DNA of 64,000 bases from an uncultured Spirochaetales bacterium. Lineage in GTDB: Bacteria; Spirochaetota; Spirochaetia; Sphaerochaetales; Sphaerochaetaceae. Under the pieces are notes generated by a model, which saw only the letters and a list, made by a program, of their open reading frames with translations, ran no database searches and was not told where the DNA came from. Position numbers and translations under genes: made by a program. The stretch spans positions 1-64,000 of the forward strand of contig CASDZV010000041.1 of NCBI GenBank assembly GCA_949285905.1. Reading direction: 5' to 3'. This document shows, piece by piece, positions 1 to 7,619 of this stretch; position 1 is the first letter of the stretch, and the number at the start of each line of letters is the position of its first letter.

Positions 1-130
1 CCCTACCCAGGGTCGCTGGGGAAGTAAAGCCTGCTGAGAGGCCGACTGTGGACGACAAGGAGCAATCCCCTAAGAAGCAGTGCCCCGAGCTGAAAGAAGC
101 AGGAAAAGTTTCAGCACTCGATGCTGGAAG

Positions 131-171
131 CTCCATCTTCAAGACGGACGATACGTCCGGATAAGATGGAG
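131..171. repeat. Nested inverted repeat at broken gene end
   Basis: A 9-bp arm CTCCATCTT (131-139) is matched by AAGATGGAG (163-171). A second perfect 6-bp stem, CGGACG (145-150) with CGTCCG (154-159) and a 3-nt loop, lies inside it. The whole element can fold into one two-part hairpin. It lies just before the point (about 176) where recognisable DUF4143 protein similarity begins, so it may mark an insertion or recombination junction, or the end of a structured RNA. No transposase is visible. Confidence 0.5.
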
Positions 172-175
172 AGCG

Positions 176-472
176 TTCACCTACGCCTCTTCTATCGGAG
201 GGACATTATTTCATTATCAGGATTATGGAAACAGAGAAATCGATGCTGTACTTGAACTTGACGACGGACGCTGGGGAGATTTCGAAATCAAACTGGGAGT
301 GTCTCAGATTGACGCTGCAGCTGATACTTTGATTAAAACTGACAGGAAAATAAGGAATGACAATGCTGAGAATGCACCAGCTTTCCTTGCAGTAGTATCT
401 GGGATGGTGAACGCTGCCTATAGAAGAAAAGACGGGGTATATGTCATGCCAATCACAGCGCTCAGACCTTAA
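176..472 (+). pseudogene. C-terminal remnant of DUF4143 AAA ATPase
   Basis: The reading frame ends with the typical C-terminal segment of the large ATP-binding proteins that carry DUF4143: TYASSIGG, then NREIDAVLELDDGRWGDFEIKLG, then the MPITALRP end. Family members are about 400 residues long; only the last 98 or so residues are recognisable here. The frame is open back to a GTG at 80, with an in-frame TAA at 71-73, but the translation before residue 33 does not look like the family (no Walker box, no FGFLFE-type segment). I read this as a truncated, probably dead, copy. The tail overlaps the stop of the convergent oxidoreductase gene by 11 bp. An alternative is a short functional protein started at the GTG, which I consider unlikely. 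Confidence 0.6.
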
Positions 473-1529
473 TCTCCTCTGATTTTCCTGTTTCTGCAGA
501 TTTATAGATAGCATCGATTATCTTCATAAGCACCCACCCGTCATATGCAGTTGCTTTGCATTCTGTCCCAGAAAGAAGGCAGTCCGCGAAATGAGATATC
601 TCAGCATCAATTGATCCCTGATAATCAAAACCCGGAACTTCACTTTCCATATTGATATCCGAAAGACGGTGATCCTTCACGCCATTCATTTCAAAAACCG
701 GATCAATTGACAAGCCTGCTTTATCACCAAGAAACTGTATCGTCTTTGAATTCTCTCGCACGTGAGCAGCATTCGAGAGGAACAAAGATACAGTTATATC
801 GTCTTCAAATTTCACGATTGCGATAGCCATATCCTCAACATCAGGGATGCAATCAACATCTGACTGAGGCATCCATTTTGGGGGACCGCCTACTATATCG
901 TGCAGATTCTGGACACATGGAAAACAGACGGCATATGCAGACAATGGCTTTTTCCCTCCCAGAAGGAACCTCACAAGATCCAGAGAATGCGAGCCGAAAT
1001 CGATGACAGGACCACCCCCTGAAAACTTCCTGCTGACAAACCAGCTACCGGGCACACCAGCTCTTCTTATCGTCATAAGACGCACAAGAAGAATCTTTCC
1101 CAGCTCTCCACTGTCTATTATTCTCTTTGCTTCCTCATACCGTTTTGAGAAACGGGAAAGGAATCCATACATCAGAAGGATATCTTTTTCATTTGCCGCA
1201 TTCATCATCTCCAAGGCTTCTGCAGAATCCATTGCAGGAGGTTTCTCACAGAACACATTGATTCCATGGCGTATAGCGGAAAGTACTACATCCTTATGTG
1301 AAGATGGAGGAGTGCTTACAACAACAGCATCGAGAGGAACTGTATCAAACAATTCCTCATAATCCGTAAACCCTGGTGCATTCCACTCTTCAGACCGCTT
1401 CTCAAGCTTGTTTCTGGTACGGCAGCATATGCCAGCTATCTCAAATCTGCCATCTTCCGCAATGCCATGATAAAGATGCTCCGCCATGGCACCAAGCCCT
1501 ACAAAAGCGATTCTGAGTCTTTTTCCCAT
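462..1529 (-). CDS. Gfo/Idh/MocA family oxidoreductase
   Basis: A 355-residue NAD(P)-dependent sugar dehydrogenase-like protein. The N-terminal Rossmann motif reads RIAFVGLGAMAEH, followed by the family EKP-type catalytic segment (VFCEKPPAMD, about residues 95-105) and the C-terminal alpha/beta substrate domain. The ATG at 1529 is preceded by AGGAG nine bases upstream; a TTG one codon earlier is possible. It is the last gene of the operon with the GH42 enzyme, 12 bp after that gene's stop. Family members oxidise sugars, inositols or sugar acids; the exact substrate cannot be read from the sequence. Given its neighbours, the likely role is oxidising a sugar released by the GH42 enzyme (inference). 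Confidence 0.85.
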   Translation of the reverse strand: MGKRLRIAFVGLGAMAEHLYHGIAEDGRFEIAGICCRTRNKLEKRSEEWNAPGFTDYEELFDTVPLDAVVVSTPPSSHKDVVLSAIRHGINVFCEKPPAMDSAEALEMMNAANEKDILLMYGFLSRFSKRYEEAKRIIDSGELGKILLVRLMTIRRAGVPGSWFVSRKFSGGGPVIDFGSHSLDLVRFLLGGKKPLSAYAVCFPCVQNLHDIVGGPPKWMPQSDVDCIPDVEDMAIAIVKFEDDITVSLFLSNAAHVRENSKTIQFLGDKAGLSIDPVFEMNGVKDHRLSDINMESEVPGFDYQGSIDAEISHFADCLLSGTECKATAYDGWVLMKIIDAIYKSAETGKSEEIKV

Positions 1530-1541
1530 CAATCAGTACTC

Positions 1542-3611
1542 CTAACAAGATTCAATTTCCTGAACTGTACCATCATATCCTTTGAGATCAAAGCTTCTAG
1601 TCTTGCCTTTTCCCGGGATAATCTCAATATGTACCGGTTCTTTACCATGATTAACAGCAACAGCAATATAGCTCTCACCATTCTTCAGAAGCCTGACTAC
1701 AGGAGATGATGGCAACTTGCTGTAAGGCTGGCTTCCTGTGATCTTTATCTGAGAAAGCTCATGATAGCCTGATGCAACTGCAAAGCTGGAAATGAAATCA
1801 ACATTAGCAGGATTAATGCCATCGTGATAACCGATATACGAACCGATAAGGATGCTCCTGCCTTTCCCTTTCCTGAACTCTGTTATAGCATTTTCCCCAT
1901 CCCTGAAGCGGCCAATAACAGAGACACTGTCAGAAACGATATCTGTAAGCTCTCTGTAGAACCATGCTGTGAGAACAAGATTTTCCGAGATAACGATATC
2001 AGTCTTTCCCCAGTCCTCGATACCCTGAACTTCCCGGTGGCGGACGCCGAAAAGCGCTTCAAGCTTCTTCTGGTCCTGCCGTAACAGCCCGTCTGTATGA
2101 TAAAGCCCCGGGCAAGCCTCAGAAACAAGCGTTCCTCCCTGTTCGACAAAAACAGAAAGCATATCGATCTCTTCATCAGAAAGAACAATCGGCATTGGCA
2201 GATACAATACAGCAACATCACTATCAGCAAGCATTCTCACATCATCCTGATGGAAGAAACGCACAGGAATCGATGTTCTGTAAAGCATTTCATATGTACC
2301 GGCGATACTTCCTGAATACATCCACTCCCTTCTCTCTGAAGAAAACGCTAAAAGATCAGTGTCGCGCGAGACATAGATCGCATTAACAGATGGGACTATA
2401 CCTGCGCTGTCAAGATCTGACCTGTTGAGTTCTCTGGCACAGCGCCCTGCCTCCAGACTCCGGGGAGTATTCTCACCTTCAAATCCTGTAAGACCGAATC
2501 CTGGAGACTCAACGCCGGCCGGTTCCGGAGCGTACTGCCAGTAAACAGATCCTTTTCCACCGGCTGCAACGGTATTGTAATTCCACACTCTCACATCATC
2601 CGGTGTCGGGACACAGCCACCGAGAAGCCCTGGTTTTCCTCCGCCTCCCTGCAGCTCAACCTGATAGAAAGGCTTCCCTTTCGAAGCAGCAGCAACCATC
2701 TCATTCGATATGAAATGATTGAACATATGCTCTTTACCCATCAGCCAGCGAGGGAAGCTTGAAAGTCCGAACATATCCACAACCGAAGACAGAAGGAATT
2801 CATCGCCAAGCTCATTTGCCAGTCCTCCTTCCATCTTGTTCCCAAGTATCCCGCTATAAGCCACATGTGTCTGGACAGGAATATCAGGGTTGCCTCTATG
2901 AACAGCGTCAACACGTATTCTCAGCCACCTCTGAAGTTCCTCAAGCCAGAATCTGCGCCAGTCAATCATATCTGCCCAGGTTCCGAACCTTCTCGGAGGA
3001 TTCACTTCTTCCCAGGAGGAGTACTTCCTGTACCATGATTTCCCAAGCGCATCCAGTGTGACGTATTTCTTCCTGAGCCATTCACGGAATGCCACCACAG
3101 AGTGCTTGCAGTAACAAAGCATGTTGCTTCTGTAATCATACATTGGTTCAAGATGCGGCTCATTCCAGACATCGATTGCTATTATCTGAGGGAATGAACT
3201 GAAATGACGCGCGGCTGCTTCCAGAAACGTCTCCACATAAGTACAGAATTCCGGATCATGCATACACCGTCCAGGCCATCCGGCACTCGGGATATTCGCA
3301 GGCCCTCCATACTGTATGCGCTCTCCATCAGCAGTAGTATATAAACCTTCTTCATCCGTATCGGTCCAGAAAGGCGCACCTTCCGGAATGAGATTAAGAA
3401 CAACGGAAAGCCCTCGTTTGCCAGACTCTGTTACAAGCTCATCCAGTTCTGAGAAATCAAAATGACCTTTCTCTGGCTCCACCCAGTTCCATACAACCCA
3501 CAGCTTAATATAATTGAAGCCGAGCGATTGCATATTATCAAGATCACGCTGCCAGCAATCCCTTGAAGGAAAAGGCGGCCTGAAATACTGTGCTCCGTAA
3601 TACATACTCAC
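1542..3611 (-). CDS. GH42 beta-galactosidase
   Basis: A 689-residue glycoside hydrolase family 42 protein of normal family length. The TIM barrel begins YYGAQYFRPPFP. The acid/base Glu is in IDVWNEPH (E151) and the likely nucleophile is in YQVELQGG (E319). A trimerisation-type domain and a small C-terminal beta domain follow. There is no signal peptide, so it acts in the cytoplasm on an imported oligosaccharide. The GTG start overlaps the stop of the upstream permease by four bases (GTGA); an ATG lies two codons further in. GH42 enzymes usually cleave beta-galactosides or, in some members, alpha-L-arabinosides. Being in one operon with a CUT1-type importer fits hydrolysis of a plant or host galactoside. 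Confidence 0.88.
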   Translation of the reverse strand: MSMYYGAQYFRPPFPSRDCWQRDLDNMQSLGFNYIKLWVVWNWVEPEKGHFDFSELDELVTESGKRGLSVVLNLIPEGAPFWTDTDEEGLYTTADGERIQYGGPANIPSAGWPGRCMHDPEFCTYVETFLEAAARHFSSFPQIIAIDVWNEPHLEPMYDYRSNMLCYCKHSVVAFREWLRKKYVTLDALGKSWYRKYSSWEEVNPPRRFGTWADMIDWRRFWLEELQRWLRIRVDAVHRGNPDIPVQTHVAYSGILGNKMEGGLANELGDEFLLSSVVDMFGLSSFPRWLMGKEHMFNHFISNEMVAAASKGKPFYQVELQGGGGKPGLLGGCVPTPDDVRVWNYNTVAAGGKGSVYWQYAPEPAGVESPGFGLTGFEGENTPRSLEAGRCARELNRSDLDSAGIVPSVNAIYVSRDTDLLAFSSERREWMYSGSIAGTYEMLYRTSIPVRFFHQDDVRMLADSDVAVLYLPMPIVLSDEEIDMLSVFVEQGGTLVSEACPGLYHTDGLLRQDQKKLEALFGVRHREVQGIEDWGKTDIVISENLVLTAWFYRELTDIVSDSVSVIGRFRDGENAITEFRKGKGRSILIGSYIGYHDGINPANVDFISSFAVASGYHELSQIKITGSQPYSKLPSSPVVRLLKNGESYIAVAVNHGKEPVHIEIIPGKGKTRSFDLKGYDGTVQEIESC

Positions 3612-4453
3612 CCCTTTACTGCGCCAGCTGTCATTCCGCTGACAAGATATTTCTGAAGGAAGAATCCTATGATGATAATCGGCGCCATTGTTATAGTTGC
3701 AGCAGCACTGGATTTACCCCAGTCAACGGAAACAGCTCCTACATACCTTGCAATACCTACAGTAAGCGGGTACGTATTGAGGTTTGTCAGCTGTAAAGCA
3801 AACATAAGCTCATTCCAGGAACTCTGCATAACAAGAATCACAGCAGACGCTATTGCCGGTTTCAGCAACGGGAATATTATCTTCCCGAATATCGCGATTC
3901 TCGAACATCCGCTGAGACTTGCAGATTCTATCAGCTCATTTGGTATGTCACGCATGAAACCAACCATAAGCCAGGTCACAAAAGGAAGATTCAGACAGCA
4001 GTTTGTCAGTATCGGTGCGACATAAGTTCCTGTCAGATGAATCCTGTTCATCATGATGAAAAGAGGTATGAGAATCGCAATAGACGGAACCATCTTGCCA
4101 AGCAGCATCACATTTGAAATCCTCTGCCCTATTTTTGACTTGAAAAGCTTAAGCCCGTAAGCTGCAAGAGCACCAAGCATTATACAGAAGAATGTTGAGA
4201 AACATGAGATGATGATTGAATTCCTGAAGAATACTCCGAACCGGTCCAGCGTGAGAATCTTCTCATAATGCGTGAAGGTAGGATCGAAGATGAACTTCGG
4301 CGGCATCACTTTCATCTCAATTGTTTTCCGGAAGGAATTGCTGACAATAATGTAAATAGGAGTCACTGTCCATAAAACAAAGACAGCGAGCAGAAGAAAG
4401 AGAAAAATCCTGAAAGCAATCCTGCGTATCATGTATTTAGCACGAATAGTCAC
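3608..4453 (-). CDS. Sugar ABC transporter permease (MalG type)
   Basis: A 281-residue inner-membrane permease of the CUT1 sugar family with six predicted membrane segments. The EAA loop for ATPase contact is ELIESASLSGCSRIAIFGKIIFPLLKPA (the family EAAxxDGA...P pattern). The frame is open to 4492, but a GTG at 4453 has AAGGAG seven bases upstream and follows the stop of the partner permease by four bases, so I place the start there. It pairs with the next gene to form the translocation channel. No ATP-binding subunit is encoded nearby, so a shared MsmX/UgpC-like ATPase elsewhere is expected. Confidence 0.87.
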   Translation of the reverse strand: MTIRAKYMIRRIAFRIFLFLLLAVFVLWTVTPIYIIVSNSFRKTIEMKVMPPKFIFDPTFTHYEKILTLDRFGVFFRNSIIISCFSTFFCIMLGALAAYGLKLFKSKIGQRISNVMLLGKMVPSIAILIPLFIMMNRIHLTGTYVAPILTNCCLNLPFVTWLMVGFMRDIPNELIESASLSGCSRIAIFGKIIFPLLKPAIASAVILVMQSSWNELMFALQLTNLNTYPLTVGIARYVGAVSVDWGKSSAAATITMAPIIIIGFFLQKYLVSGMTAGAVKG

Positions 4454-4457
4454 TGTC

Positions 4458-5363
4458 TCACTCCTTATTTCCTGCAATATTGTTGCGGACAAACGGTATT
4501 CCGAAGATCAGGAAGGAAAGAACCATTGTCATTATCGAAATGACCATTGCATAGTTCAGATTAGACTGTACAAAGGCCTGATTATATCCATATATGCTCA
4601 GCGATATTGTCGAATTACTCGGCCCACCGCCGGTAAGGGCATAGATGATATCAAAGATCTTGATAGTATCCACACCACTGATGACAAGAATTGTCATATA
4701 TACATTTCTGAGCTGTGGAAGCGTAATGCGGAAAAACACATTAAACGCTCCTGCTCCATCTATTCTTGCGGCTTCATAATACTCGTCAGGTATTGATAAC
4801 AAGCCAGCAGTAAGAACAATCACGACAAAGGGTGTCACCTGCCACCAGTGCGCGATAATAGTCGAAAGCAAAGCTGTTGATGGCATAGTGACCCCTGGAA
4901 AATTCTCAATCGAGAGTCCGAAAAGGCCCAGAAACCAATACAGGATGCCTCGAGGGTCATAGATGTATCTCCATATGAGGCCGACGATAACAGGGGAAAC
5001 AAGGAGAGGCATCGTGACAACCGGACGGAAAATCGAGGAGAACAGGTGCGGAAGCTTCACAAGCAGAAGCGCGCATATTGTTCCAAGAAGAAGATCCCCT
5101 GCAGTTGCACCAAGTGCGAAACACACTGTATTGACAACTGCTTTCCGGCTTGTACCATCCTGGAAAAACCTTTTCCAGTTCTCAAATCCTGCAAAAGCTG
5201 TGGAACCGGTCATGCCGACTCCTGCTTCATAAAACGTCAGGATGAAACCGTAGACAAGAGGAACTATCATGATGAAAAGGATGATTACAAGAGTCGGTAG
5301 CATCAGAAGAAGAGGTAGTAAATCACCTTTTTCAAGAGACAATTCAAATGTTCTGTTTTTCAT
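4458..5363 (-). CDS. Sugar ABC transporter permease (MalF type)
   Basis: A 301-residue membrane protein with six predicted helices; the first is PLLLMLPTLVIILFIMIVPLV. The EAA loop reads EYYEAARIDGAGAFNVFFRITLPQL. This is the larger CUT1-type partner of the downstream permease. The start at 5363 has a clear AGGAGG. It lies 31 bp after the substrate-binding protein gene, in the same operon. The substrate is inferred to be a galactoside or related oligosaccharide from the adjacent GH42 gene. Confidence 0.88.
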   Translation of the reverse strand: MKNRTFELSLEKGDLLPLLLMLPTLVIILFIMIVPLVYGFILTFYEAGVGMTGSTAFAGFENWKRFFQDGTSRKAVVNTVCFALGATAGDLLLGTICALLLVKLPHLFSSIFRPVVTMPLLVSPVIVGLIWRYIYDPRGILYWFLGLFGLSIENFPGVTMPSTALLSTIIAHWWQVTPFVVIVLTAGLLSIPDEYYEAARIDGAGAFNVFFRITLPQLRNVYMTILVISGVDTIKIFDIIYALTGGGPSNSTISLSIYGYNQAFVQSNLNYAMVISIMTMVLSFLIFGIPFVRNNIAGNKE

Positions 5364-5394
5364 AATAGCCCTCCTGCCTGGTCTAAATCATATT

Positions 5395-6642
5395 TCAGTA
5401 GCTGAAATCCATAGTCTCGAGCTTAGCCTGGAGTTCCTGCATGATTTCTGCCGGATCCCTGTCTGTTGTCGCAATCTCTGAAAGTGCTGTCTGGAGCTCT
5501 GTCTTGTATGCTGCGAATGTTACAAGAGATGGCTCAGTCTTTCCGTTTGCAAGCTGTTCCATTGCAACAGGAATAAACGGTGCTTTCTCAAGAACTTCTG
5601 GATCATTGCTTATTGATTCGATTGCGCTGATCTGCTGGTCTGCGATTGTCTGTCTCTTCTCTACTTCCGGGCTTGCAAGCCATGCGGCGAGATCATAAGC
5701 AGCCTGAGGGTCTTTTGCATTGCTTGCGACACTCCATACCCAGAATGTATTTGTAGCTGCAGCAAGTCCGCTTGTTCCCGGCATCGGTGCATATCCCACA
5801 GTATCAACAATAAGAGATTTCTCAGGATCGTGATTCTGGTTGCAGAGTGCAGACATGACGATTGCAATCGGGGCATCCTTCATTCTGACGGCCTCACCGC
5901 ATTCATCGTGGTGCCATGCAAGAGTTCCTTCGACAGCATATTTTCCAAGTTCATCGATGATTGTTGCCGCTCTGATAGCTTCCGGGCTATCCATAGCTGG
6001 CCTGCCGTTCTCATCGAAATAATCACCGCCTTCAGAGAAAAGAAGCTGTGAGAAGAGAGTGTCTCCACTGCCCTGCTTTTCAGGGAATGCGATTCCTGTT
6101 CCCTTTTCGTGGAAATGCTTAGCGACCGCAATAAGTTCATCTGCTGTTTCAGGAACTTCAAGTCCCTCTGCTTCGAATGCCGCTTTGTCATATACAAGAA
6201 TCATTGTCTGGGCATATGTCGGGAAGCCATAGACATGTCCGTCAAATGTACATCCATCAAGAAGACCCTTGGAATAGATGGACATATCGAGTCCTGCCGC
6301 CTCAATATACTCATCAAGAGGAAGAATATAGCCAGCATCGACATATTCCTTCATCCAGAGACTGTTAACCCATACAACATCATAGTTTCCAGAGCCTGGT
6401 GTTGCCTGAAAAGACGTGAGCTGCTTTGCCTTAAGGTTGCCATAATCAACATCATCAATCGTAACATTAGCGTTTGGATAATCTGCAACAACCTGCTTCT
6501 GCAAATCTGCGTGAGGTCCTGCCCAGACTGACATGAGAAGGTTGCCCTTTCCATCAGCTGCTGCTGTCTCACCGGAGCCTCCAGCAAAAACCATGGAAAC
6601 TGCCAGCATCATGACCATTGCGATAGTGATGAATCTTTTCAT
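5395..6642 (-). CDS. Sugar ABC transporter substrate-binding protein
   Basis: A 415-residue extracellular solute-binding protein of family 1. The signal peptide (MKRFITIAMVMMLAVSMVFA) is followed by GGSGE, a cleavage-site style common in spirochaete binding proteins; there is no lipobox cysteine. The body shows the usual features NPNANVTIDDVDYG, DVVWVNSLWMKEY and the C-terminal AAYDLAAWLASPEV segment. It delivers sugar to the two permeases downstream. It lies 29 bp after the activase gene, with a good AGGAGG site, so the importer and the glycyl radical enzyme pair appear co-transcribed. Confidence 0.9.
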   Translation of the reverse strand: MKRFITIAMVMMLAVSMVFAGGSGETAAADGKGNLLMSVWAGPHADLQKQVVADYPNANVTIDDVDYGNLKAKQLTSFQATPGSGNYDVVWVNSLWMKEYVDAGYILPLDEYIEAAGLDMSIYSKGLLDGCTFDGHVYGFPTYAQTMILVYDKAAFEAEGLEVPETADELIAVAKHFHEKGTGIAFPEKQGSGDTLFSQLLFSEGGDYFDENGRPAMDSPEAIRAATIIDELGKYAVEGTLAWHHDECGEAVRMKDAPIAIVMSALCNQNHDPEKSLIVDTVGYAPMPGTSGLAAATNTFWVWSVASNAKDPQAAYDLAAWLASPEVEKRQTIADQQISAIESISNDPEVLEKAPFIPVAMEQLANGKTEPSLVTFAAYKTELQTALSEIATTDRDPAEIMQELQAKLETMDFSY

Positions 6643-6671
6643 CTTTTTCCTCCTTTTATTCTGAAATCCGT

Positions 6672-7619
6672 TCAGGATCTGCAGACATTCTCAACTCCCC
6701 TCTTATGGAGTTCTTCCAGCCAGATACTGACATCCTCATTCGTGGCGCCAGTTACCGGCATGTTCTCATCAGGACTCTTTCCCAGCTCCTCTGTCTTTCC
6801 AATACCGAATGTATGGTATGGCATAATCTCAGCCTTCAGGATTCTGGGATGAGACTTCATTATCTCAGCTATTCCATCGAAATGATCCGGGGTGTCATTA
6901 ACACCGGGAATCAGAGGCAACCTGAGAATTATATCTTTTCCTTTTGAGTAAACGTATTCAAAATTCTTCAGAATTGTTGAATTATTTACTCCGCAGAGAG
7001 CTTTATGTTTGTCAGGATCAGTCACCTTATAATCAAAAAGGAAAAGATCCATCAGCTCAGCTGCTTTTGCAATTGCCTCTTCTGACGCATATCCAGATGT
7101 CTCTATAGCTGTATGGACACCGGGAATCTGTTTCTTGAACTCTTCGATGAACTTTATATACAGCAGCGGTTCTCCTCCAGAGAATGTCACGCCTCCTGTT
7201 CTGCCTTCCCCTGTGCTTATGTCAAAATAGCGCAGATCATGGCTGACACGGCTGACAAGTTTCTCCACAGTGTATTCATCCCCTACAAGGGAAAGTGCAT
7301 CATAACAGCATACGCGAAGGCACTCACCGCATCCGACACAGCGTTCCGGATGAACAACATGCACATACATGCCATCCTGTAGAACTGTCTCATGGACGCC
7401 GAAATGACAGACCTTGACACATTCCATACATCCCACACAGAGCCTTTTATGGAACATCAGTTCCCTCTGTCCTGTATGAGACTCCGGGTTATGGCACCAC
7501 CGGCAGGAAAGAGGACAGCCTTTGAAGAAGATGACCGTCCTGATTCCCGGCCCGTCATTAAGGGAGAAAGACTGCACATCAAAGATAGGAGCTGTCATAT
7601 CAGTAGCTTGTCCTGTCAT
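6672..7619 (-). CDS. Glycyl radical enzyme activase (radical SAM)
   Basis: About 315 residues. The radical SAM cluster is in GCPLSCRWCHNPE (CxxxCxxC), followed by two ferredoxin-type 4Fe-4S motifs (CVGCMECVKVC and CVGCGECLRVC) and the GGVTFSGGEPLL segment. The insert with two extra clusters is typical of activases for non-PFL glycyl radical enzymes. It generates the glycyl radical on the adjacent enzyme. Three in-frame starts exist: 7637 and 7619 (inside the upstream gene's end), and 7598 just past its stop. The ATG at 7619 has AGGA five bases upstream and is preferred. Confidence 0.9.
   Translation of the reverse strand: MTGQATDMTAPIFDVQSFSLNDGPGIRTVIFFKGCPLSCRWCHNPESHTGQRELMFHKRLCVGCMECVKVCHFGVHETVLQDGMYVHVVHPERCVGCGECLRVCCYDALSLVGDEYTVEKLVSRVSHDLRYFDISTGEGRTGGVTFSGGEPLLYIKFIEEFKKQIPGVHTAIETSGYASEEAIAKAAELMDLFLFDYKVTDPDKHKALCGVNNSTILKNFEYVYSKGKDIILRLPLIPGVNDTPDHFDGIAEIMKSHPRILKAEIMPYHTFGIGKTEELGKSPDENMPVTGATNEDVSIWLEELHKRGVENVCRS

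Noticed and set aside
1003-3403. Plus-strand frames opposite the oxidoreductase and GH42 genes
   Set aside because: They have no start sites or family features and lie fully on the reverse of clear genes.
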